This document shows, piece by piece, positions 10,354 through 19,356 of a DNA stretch of 64,000 nt. Below the pieces are notes generated by a model. The model was not told the origin of the DNA. It did not search any database and saw only the letters and a list, made by a program, of their open reading frames with translations. The stretch's first letter is position 1. Each line of letters starts with the position of its first letter. A program made the position numbers and the translations under genes. Source of the stretch: Fragilaria crotonensis. Lineage: Eukaryota > Bacillariophyta > Fragilariophyceae > Fragilariales > Fragilariaceae. The DNA lies in the NCBI GenBank assembly GCA_022925895.1, contig JAKSYS010000053.1, positions 95,018-159,017 of the forward strand, given 5' to 3'.

Positions 10354-11364
10354 ATGCGTGGATCGGCAACGCCTTCCATTCTCTTGTGGTTGATTGTCCT
10401 TCATGACTCGTCTGCGTACCAACCATTGTGTGGAGTACACTCGCGGTTGTTGGTAGTACATGCTTCCCGCAAAGATGAATACGCGGATCGGAATCATCGC
10501 CGAGCTCTTCTACAAAGTTGCGGAGTTGCAGCCAGTAGCGTCTTGTGGAATAATCCAGTTGAAGCCCTAGACCAAAGTATCGCCGATTGTTTGCTGGATC
10601 TCCCTCCGAAACCGAAGGACGTGGTTCGATTATACCTATGTCGACATGGTCAGACCGAGAACAACCGACTTCACATTGTACAAGGGAGTCGGGTAGATCC
10701 TCCTCTCAACAATAATGGTGTTCTGATGGCGGAACGACTTGGTGCAGTCCTAAGTCGGAGTCAACAGCCTCTCACTCAAATCTATCATTCTCCACTCTTG
10801 CGAGCCCAACAAACGGCTCAAATTGCTGCTTCTCAATTCAAGCATCGTCCACAAACGCAGCTTCTCCCTGACCTGGCTGAGATTGATTTTGGTCCAGCGG
10901 CAGAAGGCCAGAAAGAACCTCGACCACAAGCACTCGAGATCTATGGGCAATGGTCGATGGGACGTATCGATGAGAGACCCCCGGCAGGAGAATCGTGCCG
11001 AGATGTGTTGAAACGTTGTTCGGCTGCACTTTCCGCCATGGTGACTCCATTTCGCGACAGCGGCAAGAATGATGGGGGTCACATTGCCGCAGTGACACAT
11101 TCTGCCTACCTAAGGATGCTGTTGGCCCTTGCCCAGGGGAACATACCACTCGTTACGGTAGTTACGACACAACCTCAAGCAAATGCCAATATCAATGTCT
11201 TGGATATAGACATCACGGCAACGGTGAGGAGGGATGCCCAGAGTGCAATTTTTGGAGGATCTGTCTTGTCACAAGCTCCAAAAGACTTTTCGTTGGTTAT
11301 TCCCCGAACAACAATGTTGAGGGTGAATGAGATTCGACATTTAGAAGGATTGCCGCTTGCCTAG
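10354..11364 (+). CDS. Plastid-targeted histidine phosphatase (phosphoglycerate-mutase-like), probably lumenal
   Basis: 336 residues from the ATG at 10354. The open frame begins further up with a non-ATG codon. The N-terminus is a signal peptide (ILLWLIVLHDSSAYQP) ending in an ASAF-like cleavage site, which in diatoms directs proteins to the complex plastid. A second segment, residues about 47-72, has a twin arginine, a hydrophobic stretch and VEALD (NHRRALLQSCGVAASSVLWN), which looks like a Tat thylakoid-lumen signal. The catalytic motif LCRHGQTENN gives the phospho-accepting His98. The second His is in GHIAAVTHSAYLRML, with R-x-x-x-T in SPLLRAQQTAQ. The enzyme removes or transfers phosphate on an unidentified substrate. 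It starts about 215 bp from the copia insertion and converges on the BASS gene. Confidence 0.8.
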   Translation: MRGSATPSILLWLIVLHDSSAYQPLCGVHSRLLVVHASRKDEYADRNHRRALLQSCGVAASSVLWNNPVEALDQSIADCLLDLPPKPKDVVRLYLCRHGQTENNRLHIVQGSRVDPPLNNNGVLMAERLGAVLSRSQQPLTQIYHSPLLRAQQTAQIAASQFKHRPQTQLLPDLAEIDFGPAAEGQKEPRPQALEIYGQWSMGRIDERPPAGESCRDVLKRCSAALSAMVTPFRDSGKNDGGHIAAVTHSAYLRMLLALAQGNIPLVTVVTTQPQANANINVLDIDITATVRRDAQSAIFGGSVLSQAPKDFSLVIPRTTMLRVNEIRHLEGLPLA

Positions 11365-11461
11365 AAATTGTATTTCGTATAGTAGATAATCAAATACCGG
11401 TACATGATTGCTATGTAATTCAAACCGGTCATTATAAAATATAGCAGATACTCGGCTCGAA

Positions 11462-12655
11462 TCATGCGCCATTGTCGGTCGACACCACTTTCCCATCGCG
11501 GATACGCCAGTACGCCGCCATTAGAGATCCTAAACACGAATGGGTAAGAGCTGAAATAGCACCGGGTAGAGCCGCCAACGGTGGTGCCCCTATCGATTGG
11601 GCCAGGACGACTGCCAGGGCGGAATTCTGCATTCCCGTCTCGATGGAAATAGTCCGAGACGTTGATTCTCCATACCCACCCAAAGCCTTTGGTAAACCAT
11701 AGCCTGCAGCAAATCCAATGGCATGAGTCCCCACAACCGCCAATAGAATCCGAGGGAACATGTCGCCCAATGTCAGGACTGCAGCGGCATTTTTGGCCAT
11801 GACACCGCCACAGATAATTGCCACGAACAAAACGGAAGCAAATGGCGTGAACCTGGAGATGCTTTTTGACAGGATTGGAAGCTTGGCATTCAAAAGCATT
11901 CCAATCAGAACTGGTCCAAGAACAACCTTCGCAGTGGCAAAACATAACGCCCTTCCGCTAACAACGAGTTCGGTCCCTCCGACAAGGATCTTGACAAGGA
12001 GAGGTGTCAAAACAGCTGCCAAGATTGTGGAACAGGCGGTCAAAAGAACACTGAGCGCGACATTCGCTCCAGCGATGAGCGATACCAAGTTGCTTGCAGT
12101 CCCTCCGGGCGAACACCCTACAAGTGCAAGACCAAGATACAGAGATGGATCAATGGGTAGCAAAAGTGCCCTTCCCACTAGCCAAGCTGCTGAAGGCATG
12201 ATACCAAACTGGCAAAGGACGCCGAAGGGCACAGCAGACCAATTTTCGGAGATAACGTCTTCAAAATCTTTCTTTTCTAAAGTCATTCCCATGCCGATCA
12301 TGACGAATGCTAGCATGGTCTCAATAATTTGACCATTGTTGACCCATGTCAAGGAATGAGGTCTTTTCAGTGCCAAAAGACACGCTCCAACCACCCACGC
12401 AGGGAAGGCCGAGGTGAGTTTGGACATCGTTCTATCAAGAATCCGTTCAGGGACTGGGTCTTCAAGATCATTCGCGACGGACGTCATCGGTCGAGTAATC
12501 GCATCGCATCTTGTTGTAGGAAAGAAGTGCCGAGTTTGTTGCCTTGACGATGATCTGTTGAGTATTGTGACACTTGTCGATGGTGCTGAAAAGGCATTTG
12601 TCAGTCCAGCAAGAAGAAAACCCGAGCCTATCAAGCCGATAAACTTCTTTGACAT
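11462..12655 (-). CDS. Bile acid:sodium symporter family (BASS) transporter, plastid-targeted
   Basis: 397 residues from the ATG at 12655. The signal peptide (IGLIGSGFLLAGLTNAFSAPS) ends in an ASAF-like site, followed by a Ser/Arg-rich transit region to about residue 60, both pointing to the plastid envelope. About nine to ten membrane segments follow. Family hallmarks are VGCSPGGTASNLVSLIAG (Na-binding loop) and TISIETGMQNSALAVVLAQ (second crossover). Plant plastid members carry pyruvate, 2-keto acids or glycolate with sodium, and the substrate here cannot be told. Length and architecture are normal and the frame is intact. It lies tail to tail with the histidine phosphatase (97 bp apart). 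Confidence 0.88.
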   Translation of the reverse strand: MSKKFIGLIGSGFLLAGLTNAFSAPSTSVTILNRSSSRQQTRHFFPTTRCDAITRPMTSVANDLEDPVPERILDRTMSKLTSAFPAWVVGACLLALKRPHSLTWVNNGQIIETMLAFVMIGMGMTLEKKDFEDVISENWSAVPFGVLCQFGIMPSAAWLVGRALLLPIDPSLYLGLALVGCSPGGTASNLVSLIAGANVALSVLLTACSTILAAVLTPLLVKILVGGTELVVSGRALCFATAKVVLGPVLIGMLLNAKLPILSKSISRFTPFASVLFVAIICGGVMAKNAAAVLTLGDMFPRILLAVVGTHAIGFAAGYGLPKALGGYGESTSRTISIETGMQNSALAVVLAQSIGAPPLAALPGAISALTHSCLGSLMAAYWRIRDGKVVSTDNGA

Positions 12656-12979
12656 TGTTGGTCCTGGCTCTCTGATCTGCCGCAGAGCATTTATGTGTTG
12701 ACAGTTGACAGTTAACAATCAACAGCCAACAGCGACGACAGAGTGGTGGACCCGATTTTGGATGGGATCATTGGATCACTAGTAGCTTCTCTAGCAGATC
12801 ACGTACAGTACTGCTACAGCACAACCCGGATCAAGTAGACTGTACTCCAGTACGTCGGTAATACAGTACCAGTAATATGCTCAAGATTCAGGAGATCACC
12901 TCCTCAACGTGTGACCTGTACTCTGCTGCAAAAGGATTCATAAGATCTAGTAGAGATAGCATCATGAGACTAGCTAGCT
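12656..12979. other. Intergenic region
   Basis: Between two minus-strand genes. It contains a GTAC cluster near 12800-12870 and no supported coding frame. Confidence 0.5.
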
Positions 12980-13504
12980 CTACCTCTTTTTCCGTCTTTC
13001 CATCACCTTGGTAGGCACTCGCTGGTCTTCGAGGAACGCCGACACTGGTCGCAGCATTGGCGCAAGCCCTCCATGAAGCGTCAAGAACTGTTGCCAGCGA
13101 ATGGAAGCCTCCGTCCCACCGGTCAGCCAGTTTCGAAAAATAGGGCATCGTTTACTATCTTCTACGATTTCCGCCGGCAATCCAAGCCAATCCATACAAG
13201 CTCTTCGAAATGTTTCGTCTTCGTCGGGGGTGATACCGAGATCTTCGTCAGTGACAACACCAGCTTGTAACAGTTCGTATGCCCTAGTGATTTCGGTGAA
13301 TTCGTCGCCACTCTTGTCTTTCTTCACGTCAGGATGGCACTTCAACGCAGCTTGAAGGTATGCCTGTCGTAGTACGCGATCCGTCACTTCTACATGGGGA
13401 TCCAATCCCAGGAGAAGTCTTGCGGACCGGATTGCGGGTACACTGAAACATCTTTTTTGGACAACACTCTCGAGAACTCGTAGCGCTATCCTTGACCGAA
13501 TCAT
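12980..13504 (-). CDS. Mitochondrial J-domain (DnaJ-like) protein
   Basis: 174 residues from the ATG at 13504. The N-terminus is Arg-rich, amphipathic and without acids (IRSRIALRVLESVVQKRCFS), a good mitochondrial presequence. A J domain follows (about residues 30-85) with helix II/III features and the HPD tripeptide at 57-59 (ALKCHPDVKKDKSGDEFTEITRAYELL). J proteins stimulate the ATPase of Hsp70. The 90-residue C-terminal part (FRRACMDWLGLPAEIVED and a basic KVMERRKKR end) matches no co-chaperone type I know. The client or Hsp70 partner is therefore unknown. Confidence 0.8.
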   Translation of the reverse strand: MIRSRIALRVLESVVQKRCFSVPAIRSARLLLGLDPHVEVTDRVLRQAYLQAALKCHPDVKKDKSGDEFTEITRAYELLQAGVVTDEDLGITPDEDETFRRACMDWLGLPAEIVEDSKRCPIFRNWLTGGTEASIRWQQFLTLHGGLAPMLRPVSAFLEDQRVPTKVMERRKKR

Positions 13505-13902
13505 TTATTCCTGCAGATGGATTTTCCTTAAGGCGGACTCCTCTAGTGGTGGTAAGGGCAATGGAGGGCAAAACTGTCGACTCAAAGCAGAAATCATGGG
13601 CGAGTTGACGTTTGTGACACCATGTAGCAGTGATCCCGTTCCGTTGTTCTGAGTCGAATGTCGAATGTGGTGCAAAAAAATTCCTTTCCGTTTCAAACGT
13701 GTCAAATGCCACATTCCTTTCAAGAAGGAAATTTCGACAACAAGGTCAAGGTTAATGACGTATGGCGTTATTCCTTGTTTCGATTGGTTAAGATGGGTGA
13801 CATACAGACAAATTCTGGTTCCGGATTCCTGACATCATGCTCAATTCTTCTCACAAATTTGCCAAAAGAATAGTCCGCGACTGTTCGTCCCATAAACTGA
13901 CG
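13505..13902. other. Shared upstream region of the J-protein and RRM genes
   Basis: A 398-bp divergent intergenic stretch that must contain both promoters. Open frames here run antisense or lack family signals. An in-frame ATG at 13837 precedes the preferred RRM start but would bury the signal peptide. Confidence 0.5.
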
Positions 13903-14745
13903 ATGCTTTGCCTTTCGACTGTTGCGCTTCTCCTACTGGCGCGGACATGCGCTTTTGCACCTGTGAACAACCGAGTCTTCGTAGGGGGGAACTTTGGATC
14001 GATCGACAACTTAGTCAGAATGTTCCGTGCGTATGGAAAGATTGAAGAAATCAGATTACAGGATGATGTTGCGTTCGTGACGTTTGTTAACGCGGAATCG
14101 GCAGCAGCAGCCCTTCAGCATCAATGTTCAGAAGTCGATGTTAAGATCAGTCATGCAACACCTCTACATAGTGTCGAACGCCAGCGTCGGACTGTGGAGG
14201 ACTGGGAAGAAATGATGCGCCTCGCACACGCTGGCAACTTTGCCGTTCAGGTTCCTAAGAATAACCTGCATGGATTACGCCATTACTGCAGTAACCATAT
14301 GGATGGAGTTGAAGTCATCGGATCCCTTGATGTAGCTTTGAATGATGCGGCTATGCTCTACATGAAGGTAGACGATTATAACGCTGCGATTGATATCCTT
14401 CACGACACACATGCTCTGCGCTACCACAAGATCTATCCGTCGATAAATGGCATTGTACGAGGCACCATTCTTGACGTTGCACGGCGCCTCTGGTTCGAAC
14501 TAGAGAAGCTTCCATTTCAGTTGAGCATTCGCTTGCAGGTCTTTCCTCCGTCGCTCCTAGATGCCGTCCAGGCAGCAGTAGAGGAGTTTCGGCCATCCCC
14601 CGGGATCCGCATTTCGTCGTCTTCCTACTCACACGTGTATTCGGTGGTGGGCATAACAGCGTATGGATCAGATGAGCGTGGAGGTGTATTTATGGTTGGC
14701 TTGGCTGAACCCGCATCTCCATTATCCAAAGCCAGTCAATCATAG
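13903..14745 (+). CDS. Plastid-targeted RRM-domain protein
   Basis: The preferred start at 13903 gives a textbook signal peptide, MLCLSTVALLLLARTC, followed by AFAP, the diatom plastid ASAF motif with Phe at +1. An earlier ATG at 13837 would add 22 residues. The RRM follows at once, with RNP2 as RVFVGG (residues 24-29) and RNP1 as DDVAFVTF (54-61). The remaining 200 residues hold a domain I do not recognise (GLRHYCSNHMDGVEVIGSLDVALNDAAMLYM). The protein is 280 residues with an intact frame. The likely role is binding plastid RNA during processing or translation. This is inferred from domain plus targeting; no target is visible. Confidence 0.8.
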   Translation: MLCLSTVALLLLARTCAFAPVNNRVFVGGNFGSIDNLVRMFRAYGKIEEIRLQDDVAFVTFVNAESAAAALQHQCSEVDVKISHATPLHSVERQRRTVEDWEEMMRLAHAGNFAVQVPKNNLHGLRHYCSNHMDGVEVIGSLDVALNDAAMLYMKVDDYNAAIDILHDTHALRYHKIYPSINGIVRGTILDVARRLWFELEKLPFQLSIRLQVFPPSLLDAVQAAVEEFRPSPGIRISSSSYSHVYSVVGITAYGSDERGGVFMVGLAEPASPLSKASQS

Positions 14746-14794
14746 CGCCGGTATGCTTATGTCAAGTCAGTAACAGATTGAGTGGGCTGCCATG

Positions 14795-16204
14795 TTAATT
14801 CTTTATTGAACTCTTAGACGTGCAACGCCACCAATTTAAATGCGAGTGCTCTTGAGTCAAGGCTTCTCCGTAGTCCCCTGAAAGTATCATGGAACACAAT
14901 TTTTCGGCATAGATTGCATGATACAACAGGCCCCGACTGCTGAGACCCGTGTATATCCACTGGTTTCTGGACAAGTGACCCACGATCGGGAGCCTGCCTA
15001 AGCCGCCCCGTTTGGATTGAACTCTCCAGCCACAAGTGACTCTTTCAACTGTAGAATTCTCCCAAAGACCAGGCGCGAGATCGTATGACTTTTCCTTCAG
15101 ATCGTTGTACAGCTCCATTTCAGTTATTGGATCCATACTAAACTCATGCGAAGCTCCTACGAGCATGCAGTTGTCCAACAACGGACTAATGTACTTGCCG
15201 CATAAAGCAGCTTCTCGCGGAATTTGGTGCGTGGGTTTCATCTCCAGCGATTGACCTCGAACCAGCTCGACTGGAATAAGTGCCTGATCTAAAGTGCCAT
15301 CTTGCAGCATGCCAGCACCGCCAGCCCAGACAATAACCTCGTGTTTCGCCAAATCGGTCAAGTCGTTCGTAACACGCCACTCAATAGATCCAAGCTCTTG
15401 GCATGCTGCGTACAATCCCTCAAGATAAGAAGGCACGTGAATCACACGACACCCATTGGAAAGCTCAAGACCACCCATGCTGTTACTCCCCAGAACAGCG
15501 TCCATTTCATCCTTTTCCATCCATCGAGAAATATCTAATGAAGCTGTAGCCTTCAACGTTGCCACATTTTCCTCAGTCAAGGCAACTCGATATAGCTTAT
15601 CTCGAAGAACACAATGTGGAGAAAAACATGATGCCGAGTCCACCAAGCGAGACGTCGAGGCCAACCCTTCTAGTCCCCAATGAACCACCTTGCCACGTGG
15701 TGAAAGTGGGTGCAATAGTCTATAAAAAAGAAAATCAACGAATGTTATGAGCGCCACAATTCACAATTGGTTCTGGATACCAATCTCACAACAACAAATG
15801 ACGTGTAGTCTTCAGAGATCTTGGTGATAAAATTTTGTCGTCATGAGCCAGGCTCAATGAGGATAGCAAATATTTCGTTCTTCTTCCTCGACGTACACAA
15901 TGTATTGTAATGAAACGAGTGCGCACGAGCTCAACTTACCCTCCAGCAACCGAGCTCGCTCCGCCCTGGCCCACCACGGCCTTATCGTAAATTGTCACAT
16001 GCACACCCGACTCCTGCAATAAGTTGTGAGCCAGCGCCAAGCCGGCGAGACCACCTCCAACGATTGCAATATCAGTGCAACTAGAAGGAGAAAGCGACGA
16101 TGCCTGTAGTCCTTTTGTAGATAAGTGTCTGTTAATGGAGGAGTTGTTAGATCCATTGTGGATAGCGCAGGCATACACATGAGCGAGGACGCAGACAGTC
16201 TCAT
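14795..16204 (-). CDS. FAD-dependent oxidoreductase (DAO family), three exons
   Basis: Two blocks clearly belong together. The first carries the dinucleotide fold DIAIVGGGLAGLALAHNL and ends SSVAGG. The second starts LLHPLSPRGKVVHWGLEG. Splicing 15720-15939 (GTAAGT...TATAG) joins them in frame. The first block has no in-frame ATG. An extra intron at 16129-16178 (50 nt, GTGTAT...AACAG, with CTAAC inside) links an ATG at 16204 (MRLSASSL) to HLSTKGLQASS. An in-frame ATG at 16231 is the alternative start. Later features are VIVWAGGAGML and CMLVGASHEF. The family oxidises amine or amino-acid substrates with FAD. The N-terminus looks like an organelle presequence. Convergent with the RRM gene. Confidence 0.7.
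15720..15939 (-). other. 220-nt intron of the FAD oxidoreductase gene
   Basis: Donor GTAAGT at 15939, acceptor TTTTTTATAG ending at 15720. Splicing recreates the family sequence SSVAGG-LLHPLSPRGK. It contains a copy of the gene's own 5' leader (see the repeat at 15826). Confidence 0.8.
15826..15893. repeat. Leader-derived repeat, copy A (in intron)
   Basis: About 65 bp sharing GTCGTCATGAG, GGCTCAATGAGGA and TAGCAAATATTT in the same order and spacing as 16212-16278. Confidence 0.75.
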
Positions 16205-16211
16205 TGTAAAT

Positions 16212-16278
16212 GGTAAAATTTTTGTCGTCATGAGCTAGGCTCAATGAGGAGTAGCAAATATTTTCTTGTTAATCTTCG
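16212..16278. repeat. Leader-derived repeat, copy B (at the gene's 5' end)
   Basis: Same orientation as copy A at 15826, with a few mismatches and a one-base indel. It sits just upstream of or across the proposed start codons of the FAD oxidoreductase. Confidence 0.75.
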
Positions 16279-16963
16279 ACAAAGTAAACGATGTTGTTGC
16301 CTTTCAATCGATTGGCAACCCCTCGTTGGAGTGAACGAAGACATACCTTCTCATCCTTTGTATCGAGCAAAATGCTTTGACCATGATCCTTGTCGATACA
16401 GTCATGACAATGATGACTCTAAGAAGTCCTTGCATTCTATGCAACCAAGGATCGTTGAGGCGCTTCCATACTACCAACACAGTATCGAGAAGTTGCACAT
16501 GGCCTTAGGTCAAGGTGATGCAATGGTCAAAACGGTCAAAATCAACCAAATGTGTTCTCGTTTATGTTCGGCCTCGATTCTTCATGATTCATGATGTGCC
16601 CATTCTATTGAAAACACGCGAGGATTGTCGCCTGCGACGAATGGGTGGTTATGGCACACATTCTGAGCGCGAGGGGCCAGGTGTCCTGTGTCCTGGAGTT
16701 GGATTTTCCGTCGTCACGTGTCGAGTCCTACTACCACTACTGGTACGCAGTTCTGACTGTACCGGCGTACCACTAGGGGTTAGGGCACCTCTCTGGGCGA
16801 AAGGCGAAACTGATACTCCAGTACAACTACGATCTAAGACGCAAACTAATCCATCCGAGTTACGTAGGCGCACTGCCCTGGCCAGCTGGCCAGTGGACAG
16901 GCCTCAGATGTGCATAATGATCGATATAAGTGATAAATGATCAGGCATAGCAGTAGGTCTAGT
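16279..16963. other. Intergenic region
   Basis: About 690 bases between two minus-strand genes. A 142-codon plus-strand frame at 16515 has no family signal and low-complexity composition, and I treat it as chance. A short downstream exon of the methyltransferase could lie here. Confidence 0.4.
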
Positions 16964-18177
16964 CTAACTTACTACGAACCATCTTGCATTGGTGTTCTCC
17001 AGAATCACGTCAATATTTGTAAATCCTCCAGCAGTAAGCATTTTTTCGGCCACGGGTACTGAAAAGCCAAGAGTCCCCAATCCAGCACCATCTTTCGTCG
17101 ACAACGAACAGGACATGCACAAGCAGGCGGAGAATGCAAAGTACAGTCCCCCCGACGGATTCGCAATGTTATCACGCATCGTCGGTGCTGCCGGAATGTC
17201 TGCCAGCAGCCACACGCCGCTGGATTTGAGTGCCCGACGCACTTGATCAATCAAAGCTGCTGGATTAGGCGCATCGTGCAAGACATCGAAGGTCGTTACA
17301 ACATCGAAGGCATTCTCGTGATCGCCGAGAGAATTCTCAGCCTCGTTGGCATCGTGCAAGAATACGTTGCGGAGTTTGGAGCCTGCTATATTGTGAGCAG
17401 CAATGCTCAAGGCTTCCTTGGACACTTCAAATCCATGGAAATTAGAGTTGGGAAAGGTTCTGGCCATGGCTATTACTAGGTTGCCGGCGCCGCATCCCAG
17501 GTCCGCAACGGAACAACCGTCTTGAAGCAATTTTAGAACACGTCCCTTTCGGCCTTGGGTACCACTTGTGGAATAAAGATGTCACGAACATGGACGGCGT
17601 GTTGGCGGTCGATGCCTTGAGCCACTTCAGGTTCATCATAGGGTCTTCCGATGCCCGTGCGAAAGGCTTCTGGCAACATGGTCTTTGCTCGATTCACCAA
17701 ACTTGGAACACAAGAAATCATTGCGATGTCATATTCCTTCGAGGAAGGATCTGCCAGAACATCAGCTGTGGCTTTTGGAAGACGGTAGTGAAGCGACTCA
17801 TCGTCATTGCCGTGACCAGGCAAAAGTACGAGGATCCCCATGGAAGCTTGCTGCGCCAGCCATTCTCGGAGCCAACGTTGGTTGAATCCTGATAATTTCG
17901 CCAACTGCACAGCTGTTATAGATGATCCATCTTCTTGGCAGCATTCGCGAAGCGTAGTATAGAGTCCCAGTTTGTCTCCAATGTAGAGCATGGATGACTG
18001 CATGGCCCCTCCGATGCATTTCCACACAAGGTCATGCGCGATGGAATGATCTTTTTCTGGGTCTGCTTTCCTCTTGTCGAACGCTTTCTTCACGCTAGCA
18101 TAGATGACCGCTCCACCCACAGCACTGCCGATCATCAAGAGAGATGTCGTTGCGTAATGAGAAGTTCCATGCGGCAT
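16964..18177 (-). CDS. SAM-dependent methyltransferase with a frame break
   Basis: The start is the ATG at 18177, followed by a membrane anchor (LLMIGSAVGGAVIYASVKKAF). Residues about 45-215 form a dimerisation/winged-helix part (MLYIGDKLGLYTTLRE, LAKLSGFNQRWLREWLAQQASMG). The SAM-binding domain begins SVADLGCGAGNLVIAMARTFP (motif I) and contains FDVVTTFDVLHDAPNP. The two parts lie in different frames. The first ends at a TAA at about 17533, two residues past VVPKAERDV. Restoring frame needs one base removed or two added near 17543-17550 (A3G3 run). The architecture resembles plant-type O-methyltransferase-like proteins, and the substrate is unknown. The last codons carry a strong donor-like GTAAGT, so a further 3' exon is possible. 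Confidence 0.65.
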
Positions 18178-18680
18178 GATTGAATACAAGTGTCTGATCT
18201 TTCAGAGTGTAATTGATTCCTGTACTCGTTGTAGAGGGGAGGGGTTGGTAGGGTGTAGGGAGTATGATTAGACAGGAAATGGAGGTTGCAGAAAATGAGA
18301 CAGAAACATTTGCAAGTTGCTCCACGGTCAGATCTCGTCTGTCTGAAATACTCCGAGTTCCGAGTTCCGAGTAAAGAATCTCATGCGATGTACAGTACGA
18401 TGATACCGGTACAAATGTACGATTATATACACAGTGTATGGCATAGTAAGTGTGGTCATAGTTCATATGACATAGTTCATACACATGTATATTATACCAG
18501 GAATGTCCTACAACAACTCATCAACAGGGTATCACAGTATTCATACTTCATACAATCCCTCATGAACCCTGCACACTGCACACTGCATCCTCCTCGCACT
18601 CGCATCTGGGTCACATCGTCACATCTCGCAGCATACTCGGAGTGAACCGGATGTAAAACATTCCCTCGTCCCTAATCATC
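18178..18680. other. Divergent intergenic region
   Basis: Holds the promoters of the methyltransferase and the small plastid protein. Repeated CTCCGAGTTCCGAGTT and GTAC motifs occur near 18350-18420. No coding support. Confidence 0.5.
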
Positions 18681-19287
18681 ATGACAAATACGAAGGCAGT
18701 CGTCGCACTTTCTGCTATCGCTTCCGCTTCGGTATGTGAATTGACGCTATCATCATGTTATGATCAGCAGTTAGCTAACTCCTTTCGCTTTGTTTAATCA
18801 AGGCATTTTCTTCTCCCGTGTTCACTGCACCTACGCATCGTCTTCCGGTCCTCCACCTAGCCCAAATAGCCGAAGGCGTCGAGTTCGACACTATTGCTCG
18901 GGAATGGCGCTGTAAGTGGGAGGATGATGGCGCTGGCAAGGCAAGTCTTGTTTCGGCGCAAGTGGCATTGGAATCCGTCCTTGACGACCTCAAGGCAGTG
19001 GACGGTGTCAAGTCAGTCGAACGAATTGTCTGTGGAGGGTGTTTGGACTTTAAGGTCATCACGTCGCTGGATGCTGATAAGTTTGGAGCTTGGGAAGAGA
19101 ATGAATTTGATCCTGAAGTATACTTTATGGAGATGCTTGGAGACATTGATGGCATTTCATCCATCGAGACTCAAAGTAAGTACAAGCGGGATCACATTGT
19201 ATGAGTGCATTGAACGAGTTTTTATTTTCGACCTTTCTAAACGGTTTCGACTCTCCTGCAATAGCATACACCAAAATGTACCTGTGA
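18681..19287 (+). CDS. Small plastid-targeted protein, function unknown (three exons)
   Basis: Exon 1 (18681-18731) encodes MTNTKAVVALSAIASAS. Exon 2 (18803-19175) continues AFSSPVFTAPTHRLP, so splicing creates a canonical diatom ASAF signal-plus-transit peptide. Intron 1 is 71 nt (GTATGT...TCAAG). A donor GTAAGT at 19176 and acceptor AATAG at 19264 remove 89 nt and give a short last exon ending TYTKMYL. The mature part (about 120 residues) is acidic, with REWRCKWEDDGAGKASL, VERIVCGGCLDFKV and FDPEVYFMEMLGDIDGI. The Cys-Gly-Gly-Cys is notable (redox or metal?). I do not recognise the family. The protein has 148 residues and converges on TIM44. Confidence 0.75.
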
Positions 19288-19356
19288 CCATCCTTCTACT
19301 TCTGAAAATCTTCTGCTAAAGTAGAATTCATCGCAAGCTGCACAAGCGAGTTCGAG

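Noticed and set aside
16515-16940. 142-codon plus-strand frame as a gene
   Set aside because: No family resemblance, poor composition, no supporting motifs. The opposite strand is equally open.
17530-17560. An intron explaining the methyltransferase frame change
   Set aside because: No GT-AG pair of plausible length restores frame without removing conserved residues on both sides.
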